From contig NZ_BMOT01000002.1 in assembly GCF_014647215.1 (NCBI RefSeq), forward strand, positions 1-64,000: a stretch of DNA of 64,000 nt, written 5' to 3'. Source of the DNA: Shewanella aestuarii (lineage in GTDB: Bacteria; Pseudomonadota; Gammaproteobacteria; Enterobacterales; Shewanellaceae). The first letter of the stretch is position 1. Every line of letters starts with the position of its first letter. Positions 40,033 to 50,830 of this stretch are shown here, one piece after another. Made by a program: the position numbers and the translations under genes. Below the pieces are notes generated by a model, which saw nothing but the letters and a program-made list of their open reading frames with translations, ran no database searches and was not told where the DNA came from.

Positions 40033-40105
40033 GAGCTTCTCAGTGCCCAGCCTTTTTTGATAACTTATTGTTTACCAACAAAGAAGTCTGGGCAGTGAGG
40101 TGCTC
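40033..40105. repeat. Long imperfect inverted repeat in the trxA-rhlB intergenic region
   Basis: A 27-base arm (40033-40059) matches the complement of a second arm (40079-40105) at 22 of 27 positions. The shared cores are GAGC, CTCA and TGCCCAG and the loop has 19 bases. It lies 95 bp before rhlB. A TATAAT at 40120-40125 follows it. It may be a regulatory structure or the trace of a small mobile element. The rest of this intergenic region holds the divergent promoters. Confidence 0.6.
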
Positions 40106-40140
40106 TGAAACTTTGCATATATAATATGAACGGATAAACA

Positions 40141-40203
40141 ATGCAGCTATTTCAAACTATCGTATCTTTTTTTGCAACCCCAACTAGTATGCTGGTGCCA
40201 TGA
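40141..40203 (+). CDS. Short upstream ORF overlapping rhlB (ATGA)
   Basis: The 20-codon frame [20 protein letters not shown] starts at ATG 40141, with a weak GGAT-type ribosome site, and stops at TGA 40201-40203, overlapping the rhlB start at 40200 as ATGA. The rhlB start itself lacks a good Shine-Dalgarno sequence, so coupling is plausible. It could equally be a chance frame. Confidence 0.3.
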   Translation: MQLFQTIVSFFATPTSMLVP

Positions 40204-41510
40204 GCCAAACACATTTATCTACCCAAAAGTTCGCTGACTTTCCACTGCAAGATGCAGTCCTATCAGCCTTAAACGAGAACGGCTTTGAGTTTTGTACCCC
40301 AATTCAGGCCTTATCATTACCTATTTTAATACAAGCTAAAGACATTGCCGGCCAAGCTCAAACTGGTACGGGTAAAACAATGGCTTTTTTAGTGGCAACC
40401 TTTAATCATTTATTAACGATTGCAGCGCCTGAAAACCGTAAAAATACTGAACCTCGAGCCATTATTATGGCTCCAACGCGTGAGTTAGCGATTCAAATTG
40501 CTAAAGATGCTAATTTACTCGCGAAACATACCGGCTTAAAAGTGGGTATTGTTTATGGTGGCGAAAGCTATGAGACCCAACGTGAAGTATTAGATCAAGG
40601 CGTTGATATTCTTATTGGTACCACTGGACGTATTATTGATTATGTTCGTCAAGGTGTTATTAGCCTGAATCACATTCAAGCAGTGGTTTTAGATGAAGCA
40701 GATCGCATGTTCGATTTAGGCTTTATTAAAGACATTCGCTTTTTATTCCGTCGTATGCCAGATGCTAAAGCGCGTTTGAATATGCTGTTTTCTGCGACAC
40801 TTTCAATGAAAGTGCAGGAACTGGCATATGATCATATGAATGATCCTGAAAAAGTTGAAATTGAGCCATTAGAAAAAACCTCGAAAAACATTAAAGAGGA
40901 AATCTTCTATCCTTCTATGGAAGATAAAATGCGCTTATTACTGACTTTGATTGAAGAGGATTGGCCAGATAAAGCCATTGTGTTCTCGAATACAAAGCAT
41001 AGCTGTGAAAAGTTGTGGTCGTATTTAGAAGGTGATGGCCACCGCGTTGGTTTATTAACGGGTGATGTTCCTCAAAAGAAACGCATTCGCATTCTTGAGC
41101 AATTTACAACTGGCCAGTTAGACATATTAGTGGCAACAGATGTCGCTGCTCGTGGATTGCATATCTCTGATGTGTCACACGTTTATAATTACGACTTACC
41201 AGATGACTGTGAAGATTATGTTCACCGTATTGGTCGTACTGGACGTGCTGGTCAAAAAGGGATTTCAATCAGTTTTGCCTGTGAAGAGTATGCCCTTAAT
41301 TTACCGGCTATTGAAACCTACATTACTCACTCGATTCCTGTGTCTGATTATGATCGTGAAGCGTTATTAGAGGATATTCCGCCTCCAGTGCGCATTCATC
41401 GTAAGCACCCGACAAGTCGCACTCGTGATGGTGGTAGTAAAGGCGCACATCGTAGTGGTAGTAACAGCAATAGCCGAGCACCACGTCATAGGACTCGTAG
41501 ACCTTCGTAA
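40200..41510 (+). CDS. rhlB: ATP-dependent RNA helicase RhlB
   Basis: This is a 436-residue DEAD-box helicase, a component of the RNA degradosome with RNase E and PNPase. It shows the Q-motif (FEFCTPIQ), [42 protein letters not shown] and [10 protein letters not shown], in that order. The basic, Ser/Gly/Arg-rich tail (about residues 398-436) is typical of RhlB and contacts RNA or RNase E. The stop codon is directly followed by the ATG of the next gene (TAAATG), so the two are cotranscribed. Confidence 0.97.
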   Translation: MSQTHLSTQKFADFPLQDAVLSALNENGFEFCTPIQALSLPILIQAKDIAGQAQTGTGKTMAFLVATFNHLLTIAAPENRKNTEPRAIIMAPTRELAIQIAKDANLLAKHTGLKVGIVYGGESYETQREVLDQGVDILIGTTGRIIDYVRQGVISLNHIQAVVLDEADRMFDLGFIKDIRFLFRRMPDAKARLNMLFSATLSMKVQELAYDHMNDPEKVEIEPLEKTSKNIKEEIFYPSMEDKMRLLLTLIEEDWPDKAIVFSNTKHSCEKLWSYLEGDGHRVGLLTGDVPQKKRIRILEQFTTGQLDILVATDVAARGLHISDVSHVYNYDLPDDCEDYVHRIGRTGRAGQKGISISFACEEYALNLPAIETYITHSIPVSDYDREALLEDIPPPVRIHRKHPTSRTRDGGSKGAHRSGSNSNSRAPRHRTRRPS

Positions 41511-42443
41511 ATGTCAAAGTTATCGACCTTACCGCCTTATGCCGCAATTACATTAGGCTCTAATAGCTTTAATATGCTGGTAGCAACAACTGTTGCAGGC
41601 AAGCCGCAAATTATTGCTAAATACAAACGCAAGGTTCGCCTTGCGGAAGGTATTGGTGGTGATGGTCATTTGTCGGATGAGGTGATGCAGCGTGGTTTAG
41701 ATTGTTTAAGCTTGTTTGCTGCAATGCTTAAAAAACATCAAGTTCTTCATGATGATGTCGCGGTTATTGCAACCGCTACGCTACGCTTAATTGCCAATGC
41801 CGACACCTTTCAGCAAAAAGCGTTCCCTATATTGGGTCACCCGATTGAAATTATTTCAGGCCTACGTGAAGCTGAATTAATCTATCAAGGTATGGTGGCA
41901 ACAACCGTGGGTGAAGGAAAGCGGCTGGTAATAGATATTGGCGGTGCCAGTACAGAGTTTATTGTTGGCAAAGGGCGCAAGGTTTTATTTAAAACCAGTT
42001 TATCTATGGGAGGCGTGGTATTTAACCAGCGTTTTTTCCATACCACACCTTTTCAAATACTCGACTTTTCCCAAGCTAAAGAAGCCGTTAAAGAAACATT
42101 ACTCCCTCATATGTCAGCGTTAACTAACTTAGGTTGGGACTCGGTGGTGGGGGCCTCGGGTGTGATTCAATCAGTGGTGTCGGTTTTACAGCATAGGCAA
42201 GTTTCAGAAGTCATTACGCTTGGTGTGTTGCAGGCATTTAGAGATGAAATTTTAGCGCAAGCTGATATGGGCTTATCTGACATTCGAGGGTTAACGCCTG
42301 AGCAAGCGCCTACATTCGCTTCTGGCGTCGCAATTTTGCTGGCTTTGTTTGAGCTGTTGTCAATTAAGCAGGTACACCTGGCCGGGGGGGCATTGCGTGA
42401 AGGGGTGCTGCAAAATTTAGCGGATGCGCAAGCTAATCGCTAG
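41511..42443 (+). CDS. Ppx/GppA family phosphatase (short form)
   Basis: This exopolyphosphatase/pppGpp phosphatase family protein has 310 residues. The ATPase-like motifs are present: ITLGSNSFNMLV (usually DxGSNS; here Leu replaces the usual polar residue after Thr), ATATLRL, SGLREAELIYQG and VIDIGGASTEF, with GASG and GGALREGV later. E. coli Ppx and GppA are about 500 residues. This one lacks the C-terminal HD-like half entirely. Position after rhlB is the gppA locus of enteric bacteria. Activity toward polyphosphate or pppGpp cannot be told apart by sequence. Confidence 0.82.
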   Translation: MSKLSTLPPYAAITLGSNSFNMLVATTVAGKPQIIAKYKRKVRLAEGIGGDGHLSDEVMQRGLDCLSLFAAMLKKHQVLHDDVAVIATATLRLIANADTFQQKAFPILGHPIEIISGLREAELIYQGMVATTVGEGKRLVIDIGGASTEFIVGKGRKVLFKTSLSMGGVVFNQRFFHTTPFQILDFSQAKEAVKETLLPHMSALTNLGWDSVVGASGVIQSVVSVLQHRQVSEVITLGVLQAFRDEILAQADMGLSDIRGLTPEQAPTFASGVAILLALFELLSIKQVHLAGGALREGVLQNLADAQANR

Positions 42444-42472
42444 GCCGCATATTGTTCACTTTTTTCTGCGAC

Positions 42473-42497
42473 AAAAAAAGGCCGTAAACTACGGCCT
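42473..42497 (-). terminator. Intrinsic terminator of the thioredoxin-like gene
   Basis: AGGCCGTA (42479-42486) and TACGGCCT (42490-42497) form a perfect 8-bp stem with a 3-base loop. Leftward it runs into seven T (42479-42473). It lies between convergent genes and can also slow rightward readthrough from the Ppx/GppA gene. Confidence 0.85.
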
Positions 42498-42519
42498 CTC
42501 ATTATATATTTATGCATTA

Positions 42520-43071
42520 TTACAGTAGGATGTTCACTAAGTCTGCTTCAAGTGACACCTCTGGACGCTCAATAATACGACCAATCTCTTTACCTTTTTG
42601 TTCGACAATAAAGGTTGGGATCCGTGAAAATTCATATTGCGCGGCTAAACCTTGTGGATCTAGCTTACTTCTATCAACCCCAATGTAAGTAACGATAAGA
42701 TTTGGGTTAGCAGCCGCTTCGATTAAGCGCATGAAACGGGGTGTTTCACGGTGACAATCAGGGCACCAAGTCCCAATAATAACCACGATATTTGTGGGTT
42801 CTGATATCGTCTTTAATCTATCAATTTGAGCTGCATCGGTGGCATAGTTTTGATACTCATCACTGTAGCCGGGTAAATCTTTTGCAAGCATTTCGGTTGT
42901 TACAATACCTGTAATTATCACTTCTTTTTTCTCCTCATTGCAGGTCGCCATAAAGCCTTGTGATGCCTCATCAAAACTACAACCGCTGTTAGCGAGAGCG
43001 TTAGGTGTGACCATTTGGCTGCTAAAGAATAATGCCGTAGTGGCTAATAATGTTTTAACGCTATTGTGCAT
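42520..43071 (-). CDS. Periplasmic thioredoxin-fold protein
   Basis: This is an exported protein of 183 residues with a signal peptide (to about NALAN, residue 28) and a thioredoxin domain carrying the redox motif WCPDC and a cis-Pro (RIPTFIV). A second Cys pair lies near the mature N-terminus (SGCSFD and MATCNEE) and may form a structural or catalytic disulfide. It probably handles disulfides in the periplasm; substrate unknown. ATG 43071 is preferred because GAGG precedes it by 7 bases. A 26-residue longer frame reading is not supported. Confidence 0.82.
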   Translation of the reverse strand: MHNSVKTLLATTALFFSSQMVTPNALANSGCSFDEASQGFMATCNEEKKEVIITGIVTTEMLAKDLPGYSDEYQNYATDAAQIDRLKTISEPTNIVVIIGTWCPDCHRETPRFMRLIEAAANPNLIVTYIGVDRSKLDPQGLAAQYEFSRIPTFIVEQKGKEIGRIIERPEVSLEADLVNILL

Positions 43072-43224
43072 GATAAAGCCTCGATGAAGAAGAGAAAGAG
43101 TGCATAGGTCATTCAAACATGAGTTGTATTGGCTGTTAAGTATTAACAATTGCTGATGTTATCCCGATCACGGATATCGTTTTATTTATGCATTTTTTGC
43201 GAGTTGACGCAGCAATCTCTACAT

Positions 43225-43249
43225 AAAAAAAGGAAGCGTTATGCTTCCT
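43225..43249 (-). terminator. Intrinsic terminator of hemB
   Basis: AGGAAGC (43231-43237) and GCTTCCT (43243-43249) with a 5-base loop run leftward into six T (43230-43225). It lies 25 bp after the hemB stop. Confidence 0.88.
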
Positions 43250-43274
43250 TTCGGTATATCAGTATATCAATGGC

Positions 43275-44288
<1,014 letters not shown>

Positions 44289-44299
44289 CTACTCCAGGG

Positions 44300-46222
44300 T
44301 TAAGATGCTTCTGATTCAGCCGAGTAAAGGCAGACTTTATTTCTACCACCACGCTTAGCTTGGTATAAGGCTTTATCAGCTTGGTCTAACAAAATTGTTG
44401 GGTGATCATCACTGTCGACAACGGCCACTGAAATTCCGATACTGACGGTAAGAGGAATATCGTGGCTATCCCATTTAATACTTAATACTTCAATGGCTTT
44501 ACGTATTATTTCGGCAACTTGTATTGCACCATCTTCATCAGTGTTAGGCAAGATGATAGCAAATTCTTCACCACCAAAACGTGACACCAGATCGGTTGGG
44601 CGCTTTAAATTTTCAGACAATGAATGGGCGATAATTTGTAATGTATGATCGCCAGCCAAATGGCCATATTGATCATTGATGCTTTTAAATTTATCAATAT
44701 CCAGCATGAGTAATGCCATCGGGGTTTGTTGGCGTCGACTAATACGGCCTTCGGCAATCAGTCGTCTATCAAATACGCTGCGGTTTTTAACTCCCGTAAG
44801 GCTATCAATGGTGTTTTGCTCTGTCAGTTTTTGATTAACCTCATTCAATTCACGCAAGGTAATTTCTAATTCTAAGGTTCGTTCTTGCACCATTTGCTCT
44901 AAACGCTCGTTCGATTCAGCTTCCGCTTTAAGGGATGCTTCTCGGGTGACTCTCAGACGTTCAGCTTGTTCTAAAGCTTGTTGTTGTATTCGAAGCTTTG
45001 CTTTGCGTTCATCGTTGTATCGAATGGCAAGTACTGCCGCCATGGTGATCACTTCTAGTGTGACCCCTAACATCATCGGCGCTTGTAATGCGACATCAAT
45101 ATCAAAGATACCCAGATAAATTCCACCAGAAACAATGCAGCCGATGAGTAGTGTGACTCTACCTAAACCATATAGCCTTGCATTGCGCTGGCCTGCCCAT
45201 GCTTGCATAGCCGCAAAGACGGATAAAATAACACATACTAAAGTGACGAAATAAATCAGTATCTGGATTGCGATATTGTATGAAATGAAGGGCAGAATAA
45301 TAGCAAAGACAAAAGCAATCGCTGCGAGTATCCGACATGATCTAAGCATTTGTAGGTTATGGTACTTCAGTAATAATACTTTTTCGGTGAACATTAAATT
45401 GAAGCCCATCACCGTCGGGATAATAAAGGGAATAATCACATTTTGAATTTGTGGCCAATCAGGCCATAAATACCGGAAAGATACGCCGTACAGGGTTGCC
45501 ATCAATAAAGCTAAACTCAGCACATAGCCACTGTAATAACTGAAGCTGAATGAGCCTGAGGCTAAGGCAATAAAAAGACTGAATACGCCAATGGCAACAA
45601 GAAAACCAATTTGTAATCCATGGTTTAAGTTTTGGGTTTCTATAACTTGCGTCAAGTCATTAGGTGACCATAAAACAAGCGGTAAATTTAGGCTGCCATT
45701 GGTGCTAATTTTTAAAAAAAATTGATGGGTTTCGTCGGGTTTGAGTGCAAAGGGAAACAAAAAAGTATTACTGCGTAACGGCCTATTTTTAAACGCTAAT
45801 GAATCACCCATTTGCGTACTACTAACCAGCGAGCCGTTTACTTTATGATGTAAGACAATACTGTCTAATAAAGGGTTGTCTAATGCAAGAATTCGGGTTT
45901 GAAAGTCATCAGGTGAATAAATACTGAAACGAACCCACATGTCTTTGGCACCGATTAACTGAGTGTCTTGTCGCGTGATTTTACGCCATGTTGATGCAGG
46001 TTGCTGCTCTAGGGTGTGCAAATCTTTTATGTCATTTTGAGTTTGAATAAACAACCAATCGTACAATTTAATTTGCGTAATTGAACTGTTACTTAAGCGC
46101 ACAGCAGGTTGATTTTGGTTGTTTTCAGCATTCACTGGACAAACAATCACCAAATTTAATATGACTAATATTAATCCAAACAACAATTCTGGTTTACAAA
46201 TCAAAGGGCTGATTAAGCGCAT
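44300..46222 (-). CDS. Membrane diguanylate cyclase (7TMR-DISM, GGDEF)
   Basis: This 640-residue protein has an N-terminal signal/anchor (about 12-32), a 7TMR-DISMED2 extracellular domain (about 40-190), a seven-helix 7TMR-DISM membrane block (about 195-400), a coiled coil (about 405-465) and a C-terminal GGDEF domain. The active site reads GGEEF and the inhibitory I-site RPTD stands five residues before it, so the cyclase should be active and feedback-inhibited by cyclic-di-GMP. The start overlaps the tatD stop by one base (TAATG), so it is translated from the tatD transcript. The external ligand is unknown. Confidence 0.93.
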   Translation of the reverse strand: MRLISPLICKPELLFGLILVILNLVIVCPVNAENNQNQPAVRLSNSSITQIKLYDWLFIQTQNDIKDLHTLEQQPASTWRKITRQDTQLIGAKDMWVRFSIYSPDDFQTRILALDNPLLDSIVLHHKVNGSLVSSTQMGDSLAFKNRPLRSNTFLFPFALKPDETHQFFLKISTNGSLNLPLVLWSPNDLTQVIETQNLNHGLQIGFLVAIGVFSLFIALASGSFSFSYYSGYVLSLALLMATLYGVSFRYLWPDWPQIQNVIIPFIIPTVMGFNLMFTEKVLLLKYHNLQMLRSCRILAAIAFVFAIILPFISYNIAIQILIYFVTLVCVILSVFAAMQAWAGQRNARLYGLGRVTLLIGCIVSGGIYLGIFDIDVALQAPMMLGVTLEVITMAAVLAIRYNDERKAKLRIQQQALEQAERLRVTREASLKAEAESNERLEQMVQERTLELEITLRELNEVNQKLTEQNTIDSLTGVKNRSVFDRRLIAEGRISRRQQTPMALLMLDIDKFKSINDQYGHLAGDHTLQIIAHSLSENLKRPTDLVSRFGGEEFAIILPNTDEDGAIQVAEIIRKAIEVLSIKWDSHDIPLTVSIGISVAVVDSDDHPTILLDQADKALYQAKRGGRNKVCLYSAESEAS

Positions 46223-47034
46223 TATTTCTTGCCTGAAATAGTCGAGGGTAAATTAAAAAATATGCGGCTATTTTGATAACAGTGTTGTGCCAGTTCAGTA
46301 TAATCTTGACTTCGAAGTTTCGCCATTGATTCGATAATATAGGGCAAATATTGCGGAAGGTTTTTACTCGATTTGGGTTTAGGTCGCATGCTTCTTGGTA
46401 GAAGATAAGGAGCATCTGTTTCAGCCATAATGCGATTATCAGGAATGAATTTCACCAGCTCTGCTAAAGCTTGGCCTCGACGTTCATCACAAATCCAACC
46501 TGTAATACCAATATATAAATCTGCAGCTAAACAGGCATCTAATTCTTGTTTGTTTCCAGTAAAACAGTGTAATACCGCATTAGGTAAATCGGCGCGGTAT
46601 TGGTTTACTATCTCGATAAAATCATCGTGGGCATCGCGACAATGCATGTAAACTGGCATGTTAAGCTCACAGGCAATCTCCAGCTGTGCACGAAATGCTT
46701 GTCGCTGCTTATCACGCGGAGAAAAGTCTCGATTATAGTCTAGGCCACATTCACCAATAGCGACCACAGAGGATTGCTTGGCAAGTTGCTTTAATCTATC
46801 AGCGCTGGCATTGCTCCATTGGCTAGCATAGTGAGGATGCACACCTGTCGTACAAAAGAGCTGTGATGGGTATTGATTGCATAGCATAATTGCTTGATGG
46901 CTTTCATCAAGTTCACTGCCGATAACAATCAAAGGCGAAACATGTTGTTTCGCCGCTTGAATGATAATGTCACCGCACTTATCTATTAAACTCGGACTGA
47001 GTAGATTAACGGCTATATCAATGTGCTTAATCAT
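46222..47034 (-). CDS. tatD: TatD family metal-dependent DNase
   Basis: This 270-residue TIM-barrel hydrolase has metal ligands in the order expected of TatD: an N-terminal HIDIAVN (H-x-D), GVHPHYA, GECGLDY, MHCRDA, LHCFTG and AETDAPYL. TatD proteins are cytosolic 3'-5' exonucleases. The protein is not part of the Tat translocon even though it often lies beside tat genes. Here it follows tatC after one intervening gene. It is 7 bp after that gene and overlaps the next by one base. Confidence 0.93.
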   Translation of the reverse strand: MIKHIDIAVNLLSPSLIDKCGDIIIQAAKQHVSPLIVIGSELDESHQAIMLCNQYPSQLFCTTGVHPHYASQWSNASADRLKQLAKQSSVVAIGECGLDYNRDFSPRDKQRQAFRAQLEIACELNMPVYMHCRDAHDDFIEIVNQYRADLPNAVLHCFTGNKQELDACLAADLYIGITGWICDERRGQALAELVKFIPDNRIMAETDAPYLLPRSMRPKPKSSKNLPQYLPYIIESMAKLRSQDYTELAQHCYQNSRIFFNLPSTISGKK

Positions 47035-47041
47035 TAATAGC

Positions 47042-47599
47042 TTATTTTAAGCGTTTTACCCTAGTGGTCGAATTGCGGTCATCGGTACCGAGTAAGTACG
47101 AACTCAAGGCCCCTTTTTCAATATAGATTGTTTGGCCTTTATTGACTTTATAGCGATCACTTTCGCTTTGTTTCCATACCTGACCATTGGCCAAAGTAAT
47201 AATAAAGGCACCATATGGGTCTTTTTTCACTTCAGTGACTTTGAAATATAACTTACCGAGATCTTTTTCGACTGTTTTTTGTAAACCAAAATCAGCTACA
47301 GGATCTTGTTGAACAGAACTTGCCACAGGGACTGTGTTGGTTTGTACTGCTTGAGGTGTTACTGCAACAGCTTGAGTTGGCGCGGTTGTTTGAGCTACAA
47401 CAGCAGGTAATGTTACCGCAACGGCATGGCCATTTTCATTAGCTTGCTGTACTTTTGCCGCTAAATCATCATAACAAACTAGGCGGTCAAGCTTATCGCC
47501 TTTTACCGCACAAATTGAAAGTTGTTGTTCTAATCCAGTGTTTGCTTGTGCAGTCGTCGATGCCACAATAAGGGCTACTGCAATCCAAGTTAAGCGCAT
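47042..47599 (-). CDS. Secreted protein of unknown function between tatC and tatD
   Basis: This exported protein has 185 residues, with a signal peptide ending near TAQAN (residue 20). The mature N-terminus has the block LSICAVKGDKLDRLVCYDDLA, whose C-x-R-L-x-C-Y-D-x-L-A pattern recurs in several short periplasmic proteins. A Thr/Val/Gln-rich linker (about 57-105) leads to a C-terminal beta-rich domain (GKLYFKVTEV, FIITLANGQVW). I recognise no function. Its position inside the tat/tatD run suggests cotranscription only. Confidence 0.7.
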   Translation of the reverse strand: MRLTWIAVALIVASTTAQANTGLEQQLSICAVKGDKLDRLVCYDDLAAKVQQANENGHAVAVTLPAVVAQTTAPTQAVAVTPQAVQTNTVPVASSVQQDPVADFGLQKTVEKDLGKLYFKVTEVKKDPYGAFIITLANGQVWKQSESDRYKVNKGQTIYIEKGALSSYLLGTDDRNSTTRVKRLK

Positions 47600-47645
47600 G
47601 ATTTATTCCTTGTTATTATTAACTAACCACTTGATATATTGTGGA

Positions 47646-48404
47646 TTAGCTATTGGCGTGCTCGTTGTCTGGCACATCTTCTTCGTCATCATCTTTGGGT
47701 GTATACAGTTTAGCCGCTAATAAACCGCCTTCAAACAGCAGTAGCATAGGAATGGCTAACATAGTTTGGGAGATGATATCAGGAGGAGTAAGCAACATGC
47801 CAATAACAAATGCGCCTACAATAATATATGGACGTTTTTCTTTTAATTCAGCAGGTGTAGTTACCCCTGCCCAGCAAAGTAATACCACAGCAACTGGAAT
47901 TTCAAAAGCTAAACCAAAGGCAAAAAACAGCTTTAAAATAAAACTTAAGTAACTGCTGATATCGGTAGCTACTTGGACGCCTTCAGGAGCCACACTAGTG
48001 AAAAAGCCAAATACAACGGGAAACACAACGTAATAAGCAAATGCGATACCTAAGTAAAACAAAAAGGTACTGCTGGCTAATAGCGGCAAAACTAAGCGTT
48101 TTTCATGCTTGTATAAGCCTGGTGCCACAAAGGACCAAATTTGAAAGAGTACGTATGGTATTGCCACAAAAAATGATAGCACTAATGTCAGTTTAAACGG
48201 CGCAAAGAATGGGGCAGCAACATCGGTTGCAATCATGCTACCGGTTTCAGGCAAAGACTGCATTAGCGGTAACGCGACGTAATGATAGATATCGTTAGCC
48301 CAATATACTGTGGCAATAAAGACCAGTAAAACACTGCCGATTGCTTTGAGTAATTTGGTACGTAATTCTAGCAAATGGCTAATAAGCGGTTGCTGCTGCG
48401 ACAT
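47646..48404 (-). CDS. tatC: Sec-independent protein translocase subunit TatC
   Basis: This 252-residue polytopic protein has six predicted helices and is the receptor subunit that recognises twin-arginine signal peptides. The N-terminal HLLELRTKL, the periplasmic APFFAPFKL loop, and [14 protein letters not shown] are the family's strongest blocks. The acidic tail (DDDEEDVPD) is usual. It follows tatB by 3 bp and completes the tatABC operon. Confidence 0.97.
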   Translation of the reverse strand: MSQQQPLISHLLELRTKLLKAIGSVLLVFIATVYWANDIYHYVALPLMQSLPETGSMIATDVAAPFFAPFKLTLVLSFFVAIPYVLFQIWSFVAPGLYKHEKRLVLPLLASSTFLFYLGIAFAYYVVFPVVFGFFTSVAPEGVQVATDISSYLSFILKLFFAFGLAFEIPVAVVLLCWAGVTTPAELKEKRPYIIVGAFVIGMLLTPPDIISQTMLAIPMLLLFEGGLLAAKLYTPKDDDEEDVPDNEHANS

Positions 48405-48407
48405 GAA

Positions 48408-48827
48408 TTATCCGTTGGATTTAGTTGAACTAGAGTGGCTAGTATCTGATAAAGATTTAGCGGCCTCATCGGCAGGTTTGTCTACTGCAGGTGCAGTGGT
48501 TGCAGATGTTTGTGTCGGGTTATTGTCTTCAACCTGATAAGGGCGATTAACCGACTGGGCTGCTTGTTTTAGCTCGTCAATTGACTGCTGTAATTCTGGT
48601 GATAAATTTGATAAACCTTTGCTTTCGGCTTTTTTCAAGTCGGCATGCAATTGTTCAATCTTAAGCTCTTGCTCAAGTTCATCTTTCACTGAATTTGCCA
48701 TGCGTTTTATGGCACGGATCCATCCTGTAATTGAACGTACTGCAACAGGTAGACGTTCAGGGCCGAGAACAACCAGCCCTAAAATACCTATCAGCAGCAG
48801 CTCCATAAAGCCGATACCGTCAAACAT
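48408..48827 (-). CDS. tatB: Sec-independent protein translocase subunit TatB
   Basis: At 139 residues it has one N-terminal helix ([21 protein letters not shown]) with the conserved Glu and GPERLP hinge, then an amphipathic helix (about 22-60) and a Ser/Thr-rich tail. TatB pairs with TatC in signal-peptide binding. It lies between tatA (6 bp gap) and tatC (3 bp gap). Confidence 0.97.
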   Translation of the reverse strand: MFDGIGFMELLLIGILGLVVLGPERLPVAVRSITGWIRAIKRMANSVKDELEQELKIEQLHADLKKAESKGLSNLSPELQQSIDELKQAAQSVNRPYQVEDNNPTQTSATTAPAVDKPADEAAKSLSDTSHSSSTKSNG

Positions 48828-48833
48828 AATAAA

Positions 48834-49073
48834 TTACGCCTGTTCTTTGTCCTTAGACTCAGGTTTCTTTTCAGTCGCCTGCTGTGAGGTTTGTGCTGTT
48901 TGCGCAGTGGTATCTTCTAATGATTTTTTTTCATCTTCAGATGACATGGCGTTTTTAAACCCTTTTACCGCGCCGCCTAAATCACCACCTAATGAACGGA
49001 GTTTTTTAGTGCCGAATAATAGAACAACGATAAGCGCTACGATTAAAAGCTGCCAAATACTGATGCCGCCCAT
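48834..49073 (-). CDS. tatA: Sec-independent protein translocase subunit TatA
   Basis: This 79-residue protein has one helix ([18 protein letters not shown]), the [14 protein letters not shown] hinge and amphipathic helix, and a charged tail. TatA forms the oligomeric pore of the twin-arginine pathway, which exports folded redox enzymes. It opens tatABC, 107 bp after ubiB on the same strand. A separate tat promoter in that gap is possible. Confidence 0.97.
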   Translation of the reverse strand: MGGISIWQLLIVALIVVLLFGTKKLRSLGGDLGGAVKGFKNAMSSEDEKKSLEDTTAQTAQTSQQATEKKPESKDKEQA

Positions 49074-49180
49074 GGGATTTCCTCTTTAGATATAAATGGT
49101 GTCTTGTTTCACAAAACTTAAAAAACCATTATAAGGTCAAATTATTTAAGTATTATGAACTTCTAATAAATTAGTGCTAG

Positions 49181-50830
49181 CTAAAATTTACGATTCTTTG
49201 GCCTAGATCGCCATCCGGCTATCCATAAAATACTGCCAGCACAGATACAAGTATAAGCGGGCCATAGTGTAGCGCTTTGATTGAATAATATTGTGCCACA
49301 GATCAACAAAACAGCAGAAGTGATAAGCAAGTAGTTACTTTTGTGAGATTTTTGTTGGTAACGTAAGTATTTATCAAGCATTTGCTGTTGGGTTCCCAAT
49401 AACTTACGGCCTATTTTTAGGTTGTCATAAATTAACTCAGGTAACTCTGGTAGCATATCTGCCCAATATGGCGCATTGGTTTTAACTTTATTAAACATGG
49501 CTTTAGGGCCAACTTGTTCTGCCATCCAGTTCTCTAAAAACGGCTTAGCGGTTTGCCACAAATCAAGTTGAGGGTATAACTGCCTGCCTAACCCTTCAAT
49601 ATACAATAACGTTTTTTCAAGCAACACCAGCTGAGGTTGCACCACAATGTCAAAGTGACGGGCGGTTCTAAACAGCTCTAATAAAACATGGCCAAATGAG
49701 ATTTCATCAAGGGGTTTATTGAACATAGGCTCACAAACCACTTTCACTGCTTGTTCAAATGCCAATACATCTGTGTGTTCAGATACCCAACCTGATTCAA
49801 TGTAAAGCTGGGCAATTTTATGGTAATCGCGATTAAAAAAGGCCAAAAAGTTTTCAGCAAGATAGCGTTTGTCTACCTCGGTTAAGGTGCCCATAATGCC
49901 GCAGTCTAAGCCAATGTAATAGGGATTTTCTGGGTGTTCTGTGCTGATGAAAATGTTACCCGGATGCATGTCGGCATGGAAGAAGTTATCTCTAAACACC
50001 TGAGTGAAAAACAGCTCTACACCGCGTTCAGCAAGCAGTTTAAAGTTTGTGCCCTGGGCGCGAAGCGCTGCAGTGTCGGATACGGGAATACCATATACCC
50101 GCTCCATCACCATTAGGCGTTGATAACAATGCTCTTCATATACATAAGGAACATAAAGTGCATCAGAATCTAAAAAGTTGTTTCTCAGTTTTGTGGCGTT
50201 TAACGCTTCTAGTTTAAGGTTAAGCTCACCCAAAATCGTGGTGCGATAATCATCAATGACTTCAGCAGGACGCAGGCGGTTGCCTTCACCGAGTAAGCGT
50301 TCCAATAGACTGGCGGTTTGCAGCATAAGTTGTAAATCGGCATTAATGTTGGCTTCAACATTTGGCCGCAACACTTTTAACACCACTTCTTTGCCGTTTG
50401 ATTTTAAAGTGGCGGTGTGCACCTGAGAAATAGAGGCGCTGGCAAGTGGCGTTTCTTCAAAATGATCAAATAGGTTTTCGATGGGTTCGCCGAGGGCGGC
50501 TTCAATTGCTTCTCGAGCCAAGGCCGAATCAAATGGCGGCACGCGATCTTGCAACATTGCAAGTTGATAGGCCCACTCGTCATCTAATAAATCTCGTCGA
50601 GTGGACAGCATTTGGCCTAACTTTATATAAACCGGCCCCAGTTCTTGCATCGCTAGCTTTAGGCGTTCAGCGGGTTTTTTATCTTTATGTTGGTTTCGTA
50701 ACCAGAAAAAACACATGCGCAATAACTTGAAGTACCAAGGCGTTTTGTGTCGTGGTAATAAATCATCTAGGCCGAAGTTGAGTACGGTTTTAATGACATG
50801 GTAACCACGCCTGATACTAGCAATTGTCAT
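49181..50830 (-). CDS. ubiB: Ubiquinone biosynthesis protein UbiB
   Basis: This 549-residue atypical kinase-like ATPase (ABC1/ADCK family) is required for ubiquinone synthesis. The family signature [14 protein letters not shown] (KxGQ) replaces the usual glycine loop. VVLKVLRP carries the nucleotide Lys, and [13 protein letters not shown] and GLDCGIMG are the catalytic and metal loops. Two hydrophobic C-terminal segments (about 500-545) anchor it in the inner membrane. It overlaps ubiJ by four bases (ATGA, 50827-50830). Confidence 0.97.
   Translation of the reverse strand: MTIASIRRGYHVIKTVLNFGLDDLLPRHKTPWYFKLLRMCFFWLRNQHKDKKPAERLKLAMQELGPVYIKLGQMLSTRRDLLDDEWAYQLAMLQDRVPPFDSALAREAIEAALGEPIENLFDHFEETPLASASISQVHTATLKSNGKEVVLKVLRPNVEANINADLQLMLQTASLLERLLGEGNRLRPAEVIDDYRTTILGELNLKLEALNATKLRNNFLDSDALYVPYVYEEHCYQRLMVMERVYGIPVSDTAALRAQGTNFKLLAERGVELFFTQVFRDNFFHADMHPGNIFISTEHPENPYYIGLDCGIMGTLTEVDKRYLAENFLAFFNRDYHKIAQLYIESGWVSEHTDVLAFEQAVKVVCEPMFNKPLDEISFGHVLLELFRTARHFDIVVQPQLVLLEKTLLYIEGLGRQLYPQLDLWQTAKPFLENWMAEQVGPKAMFNKVKTNAPYWADMLPELPELIYDNLKIGRKLLGTQQQMLDKYLRYQQKSHKSNYLLITSAVLLICGTILFNQSATLWPAYTCICAGSILWIAGWRSRPKNRKF

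Noticed and set aside
48619..49089. 156-codon rightward frame antisense to tatA and tatB
   Set aside because: It is Ser-rich with no domain pattern, and it lies wholly opposite two certain genes.
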